Of a DNA stretch of 41,645 nt, positions 1 through 8,261 are shown in pieces; the first letter of the stretch is position 1, and each line of letters starts with the position of its first letter. The DNA is from Frankia canadensis (GTDB lineage Bacteria > Actinomycetota > Actinomycetes > Frankiales > Frankiaceae). The stretch is taken from the NCBI RefSeq assembly GCF_900197875.1, contig NZ_FZMO01000312.1, forward strand, positions 1-41,645. The letters run 5' to 3'. The notes beneath the pieces were generated by a model that searched no databases, was not told the origin of the DNA, and saw only the letters and a list, made by a program, of their open reading frames with translations. Made by a program: the position numbers and the translations under genes.

Positions 1-835
1 CGCGCGGGCAGCTCCTCCCCCTCCCCCGCCCAGACCGACGGCGACATGGGCAGAACCGCCGGCCTGGGCGGGGGCGGGTGTCGAAACGGGCGATCTCGGC
101 GAGGGACTGGCCCGCGGTTGCGACCATCGCCTCGTAGAGCTGTTTGCCTCGTTCAGCGGTGGCGCCGGTCGGGTCGCCGATCGTGCCGTCGGTGCCGAAG
201 TCGTCGCTGAGCCAGCCGAACGACACCGGCCCGCCGAAGCGCACCCGCTCGTAGCCGGTCAGCTGCTCGGGCACGCCGCGCCGGGCCAGCTCCAGACGGA
301 CGAGCTCGGGGCGCAGGTGCAGCAGCAACGACGTCTCGTCGAGGCCGGCGTGGATGCCCATGCCGAGTTCGGCCGCTGGTGAGTCCCCGCCGTGGTCGGC
401 GGGCAGCGACGGGTGCATGACGAAGGTGCGCAGGCCGTGGGCGAGGCGCGCGTCACGGGCGGCGACCTGCAGCAGCGCGCTGTTGCCACCGTGGCCATTG
501 AGGTACACCAGCCGGTGCACCGGGGTGGTCGCGAGGCACCGGGCCACGTCGTCGAGCACGGCTAGCAGGGTCGTCGCGGACAGCCACATCGTGCCCGCCG
601 ACCAGGCATGCTCGTTGGATTTCGAGTAGGCGAGCGTCGGCAGCAGCCACAGGTCGTGAGCGTCACCGAAGGCGTCGACGGCGTCGCGGGCGAGGGTCTC
701 GGCGACGACGAGGTCGGTGGACATCGGCAGGTGCGGACCGTGCTGCTCGATCGAGCCGATGGGCAGGACGGCGACCGCCCCCGGCGACAGCCCGGCCGCC
801 TCGGGCCCACGCAGATCGGCGAAATGGCGCTTCAC
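1..835 (-). CDS. Creatininase-family amidohydrolase, 3' end beyond window
   Basis: The protein matches the creatininase/MftE family, metal-dependent hydrolases that open cyclic amides or cleave amide bonds. Near the N terminus is the metal-binding segment LPIGSIEQHGPHLP, followed by a conserved Asp in MSTD. A NGHGGN motif lies around residue 115, and an Asp/Glu-rich segment follows. The GTG start at 833-835 overlaps the TGA of the upstream monooxygenase gene (GTGA, 832-835), so the two are probably translationally coupled. No stop codon is reached before the window edge, giving at least 278 residues against about 250 usual for the family; the last part is Arg/Pro/Gly-rich and may be a low-complexity tail or an undetected frameshift. 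The family is clear; the substrate is not. The neighbours suggest a small amide or ureide. Confidence 0.85.
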   Translation of the reverse strand, partial: MKRHFADLRGPEAAGLSPGAVAVLPIGSIEQHGPHLPMSTDLVVAETLARDAVDAFGDAHDLWLLPTLAYSKSNEHAWSAGTMWLSATTLLAVLDDVARCLATTPVHRLVYLNGHGGNSALLQVAARDARLAHGLRTFVMHPSLPADHGGDSPAAELGMGIHAGLDETSLLLHLRPELVRLELARRGVPEQLTGYERVRFGGPVSFGWLSDDFGTDGTIGDPTGATAERGKQLYEAMVATAGQSLAEIARFDTRPRPGRRFCPCRRRSGRGRGRSCPR

Positions 836-2133
836 ACCCGCTCCTTCTCGTCCACCAGGACCCGCTCGTCCGCCCTGGCCTGCGCAGTCGGCCCGGCTGG
901 TGGGACCGGCGCGGTCCGTCCGTCCACCGGGGCCTGTACGGTCGCGCCTGCCTGCCCGGTCGCACCGCTCCCCGAGGGGAGCAGGGGGAGGACGTCGCGG
1001 CTGAACCGTTCCATCTGCTCGCGGACGCGCGGGTAGGGGTCGCCGGGCATGCCGGGGAAGATGACCAGGTCGGTGAGGCCGAGCAGGTCGTCGAGCTCGG
1101 CGATGTGCGCGGCGACGTCGGCAGGGGTGCCGACCGCCCAGGGGCCCTGGGCCATCGAGTCCTCCAGTCGGGGGACGAAGTCGCCGCCGGCGGGTAGTCC
1201 GTCCGGGCCGAGGTAGCCCCGTCCCCAGCCGTAGGGGGCCAGGAAGCGCCAGAACTCGTCATGACCCGGCCGGACCAGGTCCATCGCGGCCTCGCGGGTG
1301 TCGCCGACGGCGACGTTGAGCACGAGCATCCGCCGCTCGCCGCGGGTCAGCGGATGGCCGTGTACCTGCGCGAACGTGGCCGCGAAGGCGTTCCAGTCGG
1401 CGGCGAGGCGCCTGCGTTCCTTCAGCCAGAACACGCCCCCGAGGCCGCGGGTCGGCACCGCGCGCAGCGTCGGCGGGCTCGTCACCGCCTGCCACGTCTC
1501 GTACGGGTGGCGCGGACGGGGGACGAGGGTCAGCTCCCGCGTCTCACCGCCGCGGTCGGGGATGCCGGGTGGCGGGAGCTGGAAGTGCCGGCCGTCGTAG
1601 CGGAACCGTTCGGTGGACAGGGCGAGGTGCAGGACGTCGAGGCTCTCCTCGGTGATCTCCCGGTTGCGGGCGTCGGCCGCCGACGCGCTCGGGTTGTCGT
1701 AGGAGCCGACGGACAGGGTGCCGGCGGTCAGCGGCAGCATCTCCCGCGGTACGGTCCCGCGGCCGACGCCGAGGATGCCGCGGCCGCCGGAGAGGTTGTG
1801 CAGCACCGCGAAGTCCTCGGCCAACCGCAGCGGATGCCACTGCCCGACGACGTTGAACATGGTGCCGATCCGGATCCGGCTGGTCCGCGCGGCGAGGAAC
1901 GCCGAGAACATCAACCCGTTCGGCACCACCTCGTAGCCCTCGTGCTGGAAGTGGTGCTCGGTCAGCCAGAAGCTGTCGTAGCCGAGCCGTTCCGCGAGCT
2001 CGCCGCAGGCCAGCAGTTCCCGGTGGGCATGCTCGAAGTCCTCCTGCCCGTAGCGCCGCTCGGTCGGCTGGGTCCCGCCGACCCCGGCGTCCGCCATCTC
2101 GACCCCGCCGAACAGGAACACCCCGACCCGCAC
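832..2133 (-). CDS. LLM-class flavin-dependent monooxygenase (luciferase-like)
   Basis: This is a bacterial-luciferase-fold flavin monooxygenase of about 433 residues. The N-terminal beta strand (RVGVFLFGGVEM), the SFWLTEHHF motif around residue 55-60, the RIRIGTMFNV strand and GRGILGVGRG are typical of the family. The GTG at 2131-2133 is preferred because it puts the first family strand at the N terminus; an upstream GTG at 2187 would add 18 residues without family character. The last 50 residues are a Pro/Ala/Gly-rich tail. Its stop overlaps the start of the creatininase-family gene, implying a two-gene transcript in which oxidation and amide hydrolysis may act in sequence. The cofactor could be FMN or F420; the sequence alone does not decide. 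Confidence 0.85.
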   Translation of the reverse strand: MRVGVFLFGGVEMADAGVGGTQPTERRYGQEDFEHAHRELLACGELAERLGYDSFWLTEHHFQHEGYEVVPNGLMFSAFLAARTSRIRIGTMFNVVGQWHPLRLAEDFAVLHNLSGGRGILGVGRGTVPREMLPLTAGTLSVGSYDNPSASAADARNREITEESLDVLHLALSTERFRYDGRHFQLPPPGIPDRGGETRELTLVPRPRHPYETWQAVTSPPTLRAVPTRGLGGVFWLKERRRLAADWNAFAATFAQVHGHPLTRGERRMLVLNVAVGDTREAAMDLVRPGHDEFWRFLAPYGWGRGYLGPDGLPAGGDFVPRLEDSMAQGPWAVGTPADVAAHIAELDDLLGLTDLVIFPGMPGDPYPRVREQMERFSRDVLPLLPSGSGATGQAGATVQAPVDGRTAPVPPAGPTAQARADERVLVDEKERV

Positions 2134-2480
2134 GCGACCTCCGCAGCAGAACCCCGATGTTGATGGAATCAACATCCCGACGAACACCCATGTTGCTGCC
2201 CCCCGGTCACACCCCCGTCAGCCCCGCATTTCCCCCACGCAAAACCTGAGCCCAGCGGACCGCGCAGACCACAGACGCCGAGATCCCTCGCAGGGCGACG
2301 ACCTCCGCGTCCGCGGCGCCTCGGTGGGAGAGCGGTTGCGATCCCTCGTAGGGACACCGACGACCGAAGATCAACCTGAAGCTCGGACGGCGCGTCGGGG
2401 GTGGTGGGGGGACTGCGGTGCGCCGGCGGTCTGACATCAGCTTCTCGGGGCTGCGCCCTCTTTGTGAAACCTTGCGATGA
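2134..2480. other. Divergent intergenic region
   Basis: This stretch separates the minus-strand monooxygenase from the plus-strand DUF2975 gene. It should contain both promoters. I see no coding sequence, RNA gene or strong hairpin here; the only clear regulatory structure is the pair of dyads that starts at 2481. Confidence 0.5.
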
Positions 2481-2518
2481 CTATCGAAACTCGATAGATT
2501 CCCATCGCGACTCGATGG
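2481..2518. promoter_or_regulatory. Tandem operator-like dyads upstream of the DUF2975/XRE pair
   Basis: Two 17-bp inverted repeats, CTATCGAAACTCGATAG (2481-2497, perfect 7-bp arms) and CCATCGCGACTCGATGG (2502-2518, 6-bp arms), share the pattern CyATCGnnACTCGATrG. Their starts are 21 bp apart, two helical turns, so dimers would bind the same DNA face. They end 13 bp before the ATG of the DUF2975 gene. The most likely ligand is the small XRE protein encoded by the second gene of the pair, which suggests autorepression. Symmetry and spacing are seen directly; the binding protein is inferred. Confidence 0.7.
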
Positions 2519-2531
2519 AAGGGTGGGGGTC

Positions 2532-3023
2532 ATGGGGAAGCTGACGGTGGGTGCGCTGCGCGCCGTGCTCGTGGTGGTGCTCGCCGGCACCGTGTTCGTA
2601 CAGGCAGGCATGGTGTGGGCGCTGGTCAGCGGAAGCGATCCGGAGGACGGGGCGCTCCCACTGACCCCGCTGCGTGTGGTCACGATCCTGGGCATGGTGT
2701 CGGTCCAGGTCGCCCTGCTCGCCGTCTGGCGGCTGGTGACGATGGTGCGACGCGGAACCGTGTTCTCCCACGCCGCCTTCCGGTATGTGGACGTCGTGAT
2801 CGGCGCGATCGTCGCGGCCGCCCTCGTGTGGTTCGCGGTCACGGTCCTCAACGCGCCGGGCCAGCGGGAGGACCCGGGCGTCAGCCTCATCATGGGCGGG
2901 GTCGGCGTGGCCATCCTGGGAGTCGCGCTCCTCGTGCTCGTGCTGCGGGCGCTGCTCGCCCAGGCCGTCAAGCGCGACGTCGAGGCGTCACAGCTGCAGG
3001 CCGAGCTGGACGAGGTGATCTGA
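2532..3023 (+). CDS. DUF2975-family membrane protein
   Basis: This 163-residue protein has four hydrophobic helices: about residues 8-30, 47-70, 85-108 and 118-142. It ends in a charged, helical C terminus (QAVKRDVEASQLQAELDEVI), the layout of DUF2975 proteins. The ATG at 2532 is preceded by a purine-rich GAAGGGTGGGGG and is favoured over the GTG at 2523. Its TGA overlaps the ATG of the XRE gene by one base. DUF2975 proteins are usually paired with a YozG-type Cro/C1 regulator, as here. Their function is unknown; a membrane sensor or partner that controls the regulator is an inference. Confidence 0.8.
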   Translation: MGKLTVGALRAVLVVVLAGTVFVQAGMVWALVSGSDPEDGALPLTPLRVVTILGMVSVQVALLAVWRLVTMVRRGTVFSHAAFRYVDVVIGAIVAAALVWFAVTVLNAPGQREDPGVSLIMGGVGVAILGVALLVLVLRALLAQAVKRDVEASQLQAELDEVI

Positions 3024-3244
3024 TGCCGATCGCCGTCGACATCGACGTGATGCTCGCCAGGCGCAAGATGTCCGTCGGCGAACTCGCGGACCGCGTGGGC
3101 ATCACCCCCGCCAACCTGGCGGTGCTCAAGAACGGCCGCGCCAGGGCGGTGCGCTTCGTGACCCTCGCCGCGCTCTGCGAGGCGCTCGACTGCCAGCCGG
3201 GCGACCTGCTGCGCTGGGAGCCCGAGGAGACCACGGACAGATGA
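3023..3244 (+). CDS. Small XRE-family regulator (YozG-like)
   Basis: This 73-residue protein is a single Cro/C1 helix-turn-helix: an N-terminal helix (DIDVMLARRKMSVGELADRV), the HTH (ITPANLAVLKNGRARAVRFVTLAALCEAL) and the closing DCQPGDLLRWEPEE segment. That C-terminal CxPGDLLxW signature is characteristic of the short XRE proteins paired with DUF2975. It has no room for a ligand domain. The start overlaps the upstream stop (TGATG), so it is translated with the membrane protein. The operator-like dyads at 2481-2518 are its probable target. Confidence 0.88.
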   Translation: MPIAVDIDVMLARRKMSVGELADRVGITPANLAVLKNGRARAVRFVTLAALCEALDCQPGDLLRWEPEETTDR

Positions 3245-3307
3245 CATGCCCCCGGCGCAGGCCACCACCTCACGTCGCGGCTTGGTCCGGTCAGGTGTTT
3301 GACCCGG

Positions 3308-3874
3308 TCAGGCGTTCTGTTGGACAACGACGAGACGGGTCTGCTCGCCGTCGAGGCTGCGCCAGCGGTGGCGCGCTCCCCCGGCGTAGTAGATGCTCTC
3401 CCCGGCGCCGATGACGTGCAGCGCGCCGTCCACGTCGACCTCGATGAGGCCGGCGACGACGTAGACGAACTCCTCGCCGTCGTGCTGGAAGTAGTCGTCG
3501 AAGGCGGTCGGCGCGCCGACGTACTCCGACGGGAGCATCGCCCGTTCGCCGCGCACGAGGCTGCGCACCGAACCGCCCGGTGATTCCACGGCCACCGTGT
3601 CGCGACGGACGACGCTGACGGCATCGGTGGGCGGCGCACTCGCCGCGTCGGCGGCGGCCATCAGGGCCTGGGCGCTGGTGCCGAGCGCGGAGGCGATCGC
3701 CGTCAGGGAACGCATGCTCGGCCGGGCCAGGCCGCGTTCGAGCTGGCTGAGGAAGGGATGGCTCAGGCCCGCGCGGCCGGCGACGTCGACGAGGGTCAGG
3801 CCGAGCGCGTGCCGCTGGGCGCGCACGGCCCCGCCGAGGCGAACGCCGACGTCCTCGGTGAACGACGAGGTCAT
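3308..3874 (-). CDS. XRE-cupin transcriptional regulator
   Basis: The 188-residue protein has an N-terminal XRE helix-turn-helix (about residues 12-66; LSHPFLSQLERGLARPSMRSL) and a C-terminal cupin sensor domain (about residues 105-185; HDGEEFVYVVAGLIEVDVDG). This MerR/HipB-cupin architecture is common for regulators of amine and small-molecule catabolism. The ATG at 3872-3874 overlaps the stop of the amidase gene (ATGA), so it is the last gene of the minus-strand amide operon and likely regulates it. The ligand is unknown; a pathway amide or acid is the simplest guess. Confidence 0.87.
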   Translation of the reverse strand: MTSSFTEDVGVRLGGAVRAQRHALGLTLVDVAGRAGLSHPFLSQLERGLARPSMRSLTAIASALGTSAQALMAAADAASAPPTDAVSVVRRDTVAVESPGGSVRSLVRGERAMLPSEYVGAPTAFDDYFQHDGEEFVYVVAGLIEVDVDGALHVIGAGESIYYAGGARHRWRSLDGEQTRLVVVQQNA

Positions 3875-5202
3875 GGCACGGATGGACGGCCGAGGAGTAC
3901 GGCCGCGTCCAGCAGCGCGCGGTCCGCGCCGGGCGGTCCGATGAGGGCCACCCCGACCGGCGGTGGGCATCCACCCGGACCGCCCGGGCGGGTGGGCACC
4001 ACGCAGCTCGGCAGTCCATACGCACTGGCCACAACGGTGCAGCCTAGTGTGGCCTGACGCCAGGCGTCCCGGGCCGGTCCATCCGCCGCCCGAAGGTGCC
4101 CGGGGCCGGCCGTGGCCGGGCGCACCAGCCAGGTGTCGGGGCCGAGCCGGTCGAGCAGCCGCGCCCGCCCGTCGGCGATCACCCCGGTGGCCGCGCGCAG
4201 CATGTCGGCGTCGACGGTGGCCCCGAACCGGAACCGTCCCTCGACGTCGGGGGCGAGCGCCCCCGGATGCGCCTCGATCCAGGCGCCGTGCAGCTGCCAG
4301 GCCTGCGCGGCCTGCACCGCGCGGAACGCCGCCAGCAGGCCCGGCACATCGTCGTCGTCGCGTACCGGTCCGACGACGAGACGCACGCCGAGCGCGTCCG
4401 CGAGCCTCGCCGCGACCGCCGCGGTCCGAGCCGTGCCGTCCGGCGCCGCTTCCCGCGGTGCGGCGACGACGAGCAGGCGGGTGGGCGGGCACGGGTCGTC
4501 GGGCGCGGGCGGCAGCAGGACGTCGCCGACGCTGCGCAGCACGTCGGGTTCGGCGGCGAGCCAGCCGACCGTGTCGAACGACGGGGCGAGCCCGACCAGG
4601 CCGTCGACGGACACGGCGCCGTGCGTCGGGCGCAGCCCGAACAGTCCGCACACCGAGGCGGGCACCCGGATCGACCCCGCCGTGTCGGTGCCCAGGCCGA
4701 CGTCGACGAGCCCGGCGGCGACGGCCGACGCCGGCCCGCTGGTCGACCCGCCGCTGACCCGGTCCGGGGCCGCCGGATTGGGGGGTGTGCCGTAGTGGAC
4801 GTTCGTGCCGGACAGGGAGAACGCGAGCTCGTCCGTCTGGGCGATGCCGGTGATGGCCGCCCCGGCGGCGCGCAGCGCGGCCACGGCGGCGGCGTCGGCC
4901 GGCTGCACGGGAGCGCCGGACAGGTAGGTCGGGTTGCCGGCGCCGATGCGGTGGCCGCCGACGGCGAACAGGTCCTTCACCGCGACCCGAAGCCCGTCCA
5001 ACGCGCCGCGCCCCGTCGGTGCCAGCAATGGATCGCCGCACTCCCGCCAGACCGCCGAGGACGACCCGTTGAGGGCCACACCCGACGCGCCGACCGCTGG
5101 CCGCGACGCGCCGGTGGTCGGCGACGCGCCCGTGGTCGGCGACGACGCGACGACAGCGGTCGACGACGGTCTCGCGGTCGGGCGGGCGCCGACCGCGCTC
5201 AC
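3871..5202 (-). CDS. Amidase signature family enzyme
   Basis: This 443-residue amidase carries the family's Ser-cisSer-Lys triad: Lys in LRVAVKDLF, the cis-Ser in VSGGSTSGPASAVAAG, and the nucleophile in LGTDTAGSIRVPAS. It should hydrolyse a C-N amide bond. The GTG at 5200-5202 overlaps the TGA of the upstream MBL/AtzH-like gene (GTGA); a start further upstream would put arginine-rich sequence before the domain. The N-terminal 45 residues are low-complexity with a TTGASPTTGAS duplication. AtzE-type amidases act next to AtzH-like proteins in cyanuric acid/biuret breakdown, so the pairing with an AtzH domain next door is suggestive of 1-carboxybiuret-like chemistry, but the substrate is not shown. 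Confidence 0.88.
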   Translation of the reverse strand: MSAVGARPTARPSSTAVVASSPTTGASPTTGASRPAVGASGVALNGSSSAVWRECGDPLLAPTGRGALDGLRVAVKDLFAVGGHRIGAGNPTYLSGAPVQPADAAAVAALRAAGAAITGIAQTDELAFSLSGTNVHYGTPPNPAAPDRVSGGSTSGPASAVAAGLVDVGLGTDTAGSIRVPASVCGLFGLRPTHGAVSVDGLVGLAPSFDTVGWLAAEPDVLRSVGDVLLPPAPDDPCPPTRLLVVAAPREAAPDGTARTAAVAARLADALGVRLVVGPVRDDDDVPGLLAAFRAVQAAQAWQLHGAWIEAHPGALAPDVEGRFRFGATVDADMLRAATGVIADGRARLLDRLGPDTWLVRPATAGPGHLRAADGPARDAWRQATLGCTVVASAYGLPSCVVPTRPGGPGGCPPPVGVALIGPPGADRALLDAAVLLGRPSVP

Positions 5203-6713
5203 CCACCCACCGCCGGGTCGGTGGGTGTGGGCGCGGTGCGCATCGGGGACACGCAGGCGGCGATGACCCGCCAGCTGCCGTCGTCGTCGCGAGCCCACAC
5301 CTGGGTCTGGGTGCTCAGGCCGATGACCTGGCCCTCTGGGCCAAGCCGCTCGTTCGTCGACACGGTGACGACCGTCTCCCCGGGGCTACGCACCACGTGC
5401 AGGTCACGCAGCCGTCGTGGCCCCGGGGTCGGGCGGGCGGCCCGGAAGGCGGCGAGCGCCTGCGGCCCCACCACGGGGCCGTCAGGGTCGACCCGCACGA
5501 CGCCGGCGTGCGACGAGAAGGACTCCCGCTGGCCGGCGACGTCGTCCGCCATGAGGGCCGACTCGTAGCGGGCGAACGCCGCCGCGAGCGCGGGGTCCAG
5601 CACGGCGAGGTCCGCGAGCGCGGGATCCGGCGCGGCGAGGCTCTCGCTCCCGGCGAACGCGGTGGGCACGACGAACGCGGTGGGCACGACGAACGCGGTG
5701 GGCACGGCGGGAGCGCTGGGCACGGCGGGAGCGCTGGGCACGACGGGCGCAGCACTGGGCGCGGTCGGTGCGGCGGGCGCACTGGGTTCGATGGGTTCGG
5801 GGATGGGTGGGCGCAGGATGCTGAAGTCGGCGAAGTCGTGGCGCAGGGCGGGACGGCGCAGCAGGTCGGTACCGAGGCGGCCGGGCGCGCGGCCGGCGGC
5901 GACGTCCTCGAAGGCGTCGGCGGCGCGGCGCAGGAAGTCGGGGCCGACCCGGTAGCGCAGGGTGTGTGCCGGGTAGATCTCGCGGATGGCGCCGTCGAGG
6001 CGGCGTTGCAGGGTGCGCAGGGTCGCGGCGAAGACGTCGACGGCGGCGTCGGGCATGTGCACCCAGAAATCGCCGGTGATGAGCGTGTCGCCGGCGAACA
6101 GCAGGCCGGCGCGCTCGTCGACCAGGCACAGCGAGTCCGGCGAGTGGCCGGGGGTGTGCAGCACGGTGAGCGTGCGTCCGCCGAGGTCGAGGCGCTGGCC
6201 GTCGGCGAGCGGCGTCGGTGTGGGCCCCGGCGGCACCGTCCAGTCATCGGCGGCGGGCGGCAGCGGGCGCGGCGTGGTCTCGTCGGTGAGCAGGTGGAAG
6301 AAGCGTTCGTCGTCGGCGCGCATCCGCTGGTAGGCGGCGTACTGGTCGCGGGCGACGGCCAGGTAGGCGGTCAACCGGTCGGCGGGCACCGGCGCGGTGA
6401 CGGCGGGCGTGGCCAGCGGATGGGCGGCGACCTCGTCGAACAGCCAGTTGCCGCCGCGGTGGTCGTCGTGCCCGTGGGAGTTGACGGCGAGGATCGGGCG
6501 GTCGGTGAGCGTGCGCGCCGCGGCGTGCACGTCGGCGAGACCGAGGCCGGTGTCGACCAGCACGGCACGCTCGTCACCCTCGATGAGGAAGCAGTTGACG
6601 TGTCCGGGTTCGCCCACCAGCCAGGTCCGGGCCACGAGCGGACGCAGCGCGAACCACTCCCGCGCCGCCAGCGGGGCACGACCGGACAGGACACCGTCCG
6701 ATCCCGCGGTCAT
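5199..6713 (-). CDS. MBL-fold metallohydrolase fused to an AtzH-like (DUF3225) domain
   Basis: The 504-residue protein starts with a metallo-beta-lactamase domain: VNSHGHDDHRGGN (metal-binding HxHxDH variant), HTPGHSPDSLCLV, FAGDTLITGDFW and the late His in YPAHTLRY. After about residue 300 comes a Pro/Ala/Val linker built of six-residue units (VPTAFV, VPSAPA). The last 125 residues (PALAAAFARYESALMADDVA onward, including SFSSHAGVVRVD and STQTQVWARDDDGSWRVIAA) form an AtzH-like NTF2-fold domain. AtzH of Pseudomonas sp. ADP is a decarboxylating amidohydrolase of the cyanuric acid pathway; the fused copy may act on a related carboxy-amide. Start and stop both overlap their neighbours by four bases. 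I know of no standard MBL-AtzH fusion, so this is an unusual architecture. Confidence 0.85.
   Translation of the reverse strand: MTAGSDGVLSGRAPLAAREWFALRPLVARTWLVGEPGHVNCFLIEGDERAVLVDTGLGLADVHAAARTLTDRPILAVNSHGHDDHRGGNWLFDEVAAHPLATPAVTAPVPADRLTAYLAVARDQYAAYQRMRADDERFFHLLTDETTPRPLPPAADDWTVPPGPTPTPLADGQRLDLGGRTLTVLHTPGHSPDSLCLVDERAGLLFAGDTLITGDFWVHMPDAAVDVFAATLRTLQRRLDGAIREIYPAHTLRYRVGPDFLRRAADAFEDVAAGRAPGRLGTDLLRRPALRHDFADFSILRPPIPEPIEPSAPAAPTAPSAAPVVPSAPAVPSAPAVPTAFVVPTAFVVPTAFAGSESLAAPDPALADLAVLDPALAAAFARYESALMADDVAGQRESFSSHAGVVRVDPDGPVVGPQALAAFRAARPTPGPRRLRDLHVVRSPGETVVTVSTNERLGPEGQVIGLSTQTQVWARDDDGSWRVIAACVSPMRTAPTPTDPAVGG
5655..5744. repeat. 18-bp tandem repeat in the MBL-AtzH linker
   Basis: Five 18-bp units occur in tandem: three of the type GAACGCGGTGGGCACGAC and two of the type GGGAGCGCTGGGCACGGC. 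Each unit encodes six residues of the interdomain linker, and the length keeps the reading frame. Unit number probably varies between strains by slippage without affecting the two domains. Confidence 0.9.
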
Positions 6714-7195
6714 CGGGGGCCGTCCGCGGCGGGCAGGGCGGCGAGGACGGCCCGGTCCTCGTCGTCGGTGCCGGCCAGCGGCCCGCGGCGGACCATCGCG
6801 GCGAAGCCGTCGTCCGGGCACATCAGCGTCAGCGCGTACATCCGGCCGGACCCGGTGTTGGTGATGTGGTGCAGCGACGTCGGCGGAAGGACGAGCGTGG
6901 CACCGGCGGCGACAGATGTCTCGACGCCGTCGCACACGGCCACGCCGCTCCCGCGCAGGAACACGAACAGCTCGGTGGAGGCGGGATGGCTGTTCGGCGG
7001 CTGCGCGCCACCGGCCTCCCACGCCTCCAGGATGACCGTCACCGGCGACACCTCCGGCCCGGCCAGCACCGCCAGGCGCACGGTGTCGCCAGCGCTGATG
7101 TGCCGCATCTCCAACGTGTCCGGTTCGATCAGGGTCGCCGGAACCGGCGAAACCGGCAGGACCGCGGAAACCGGCGGAACGGCTGGCGTCGACAT
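6710..7195 (-). CDS. Cupin-domain protein
   Basis: This 161-residue protein is a single cupin barrel. Cupin motif 1 is partly preserved as NSHPASTELFVFLRGSG and motif 2 as TSLHHITNTGSG, giving His and Glu ligands for a metal. It may be an enzyme or a storage/sensor protein; small cupins often accompany amide and amino-acid catabolic genes. Its stop overlaps the MBL-AtzH start (ATGA), and its ATG is only 5 bp from the isochorismatase stop, so it sits inside the operon. No specific function can be assigned. Confidence 0.8.
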   Translation of the reverse strand: MSTPAVPPVSAVLPVSPVPATLIEPDTLEMRHISAGDTVRLAVLAGPEVSPVTVILEAWEAGGAQPPNSHPASTELFVFLRGSGVAVCDGVETSVAAGATLVLPPTSLHHITNTGSGRMYALTLMCPDDGFAAMVRRGPLAGTDDEDRAVLAALPAADGPR

Positions 7196-7200
7196 GGGCG

Positions 7201-8046
7201 TCAGCTCCCCGCGATGGTCGTGGCCGCGGCCGGTAGTGCCATGCCGGCATGGGCGCCGTCCAGGGCCGTCGCGTCAACCGCGGGCGGGTCGAGGGCGGCG
7301 ACCAGCGACGTCGACAGGGCGACGAAGCCGAAGCACTGGGCGACGTTGAAGACAGCCGCGTCGTGGCAGAACGGCGGGGAGGTCGTCGCCGCGCAGTCCT
7401 CGAGCAGGATGACGTCGTAGCCGAGGCAGGCCGCGTCGGTGAGGGTCGCGAGCACGCACTGGTCGGAGTTCACCCCGGCGAACAGCAGCGTCGTCACGGC
7501 GAGGTTGCGCAGCACCGAGTCGAGCGGGGTGTCGAAGAAGCCGCTCATCCGGTACTTGTCGACGTGGAGGTCGCCCGGCTCCGGCGCGAGCTCGTCGACG
7601 ATCGCCGCCGACCAGCTGCCGGCCTGCAGCGTCGGGCTGCCGCCGGGACGCGCCGGCGCGCCGAGGCCGCCGCTCTCGCCGTCGGGGTCGTAGACGTGCC
7701 GCACGCCCGGCGGCACGTTCGCCAGGTCCGGCCGGTTGCCCCAGTTCAGCCAGATGACCGGCGCACCGGCCGCGCGCAGCAGGGGCAGGACGCGGCGCAG
7801 CGGCTCGATCGGCCGGCGGGCGGGCGTGATGTCGACGTCGATCGAGGCGAGCCAGCCGTCGGGATGGCAGAAGTCGTTCTGCATGTCGACGACGATCACC
7901 GCGGTGCGGGTGAGGTCGAGGGTGAGCCGCTGCGGACGCGCGTCGACCGTGACCGGCCGCGGCACGACGGGCTCGCGGCGCAGATCCACCCGACCGGCCG
8001 ACACCCCCCACGAGTTCCTGGACGCCCCGATCCGGATGTTGGCCAC
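7201..8046 (-). CDS. Isochorismatase-family cysteine amidohydrolase
   Basis: The 281-residue product has the catalytic triad of the cysteine-hydrolase branch: Asp in VIVVDMQNDFC, Lys in HVDKYRMSGFFDTPLD, and the nucleophilic Cys in FAGVNSDQCVLATLTDA. Members include RutB, biuret hydrolase, nicotinamidase and N-carbamoylsarcosine amidase. The GTG at 8044-8046 is chosen because a GGAGAG lies about 9 bases upstream; longer starts lack this and add basic, non-family sequence. It is the promoter-proximal gene of the minus-strand operon and divergent from the formamidase-like gene. The context favours hydrolysis of a ureido or carbamoyl compound. Confidence 0.88.
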   Translation of the reverse strand: MANIRIGASRNSWGVSAGRVDLRREPVVPRPVTVDARPQRLTLDLTRTAVIVVDMQNDFCHPDGWLASIDVDITPARRPIEPLRRVLPLLRAAGAPVIWLNWGNRPDLANVPPGVRHVYDPDGESGGLGAPARPGGSPTLQAGSWSAAIVDELAPEPGDLHVDKYRMSGFFDTPLDSVLRNLAVTTLLFAGVNSDQCVLATLTDAACLGYDVILLEDCAATTSPPFCHDAAVFNVAQCFGFVALSTSLVAALDPPAVDATALDGAHAGMALPAAATTIAGS

Positions 8047-8261
8047 GCCAACACTCTCCAGCCAGCGCTTTTCCCGCGCATTGCCTGGCCGTTGCGCCTC
8101 GATGCCGACCCGGGACCACGCCGTCGGCGCGGGCCGCGTCGACCTGCACATCCGCTGGCCGTACACGACCACCGACGGTGCCTGTCATCCCACGCTCCTG
8201 CGTGGCTGATCCGGTCTGGCGGTAACACCGGCGTCATCGGGGTGTGGCAGGGTCCCTCGCC

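Noticed and set aside
2207-3268. Long minus-strand open frame over the DUF2975/XRE pair
   Set aside because: It is low-complexity Ser/Thr/Arg sequence antisense to two genes with clear domains and start/stop overlap.
3308-5206. A 632-codon open frame running through the amidase region into the XRE-cupin gene
   Set aside because: Only its last 188 codons encode a recognisable protein; the upstream part is Arg/Gly-rich antiphase sequence of the amidase gene, typical of GC-rich DNA.
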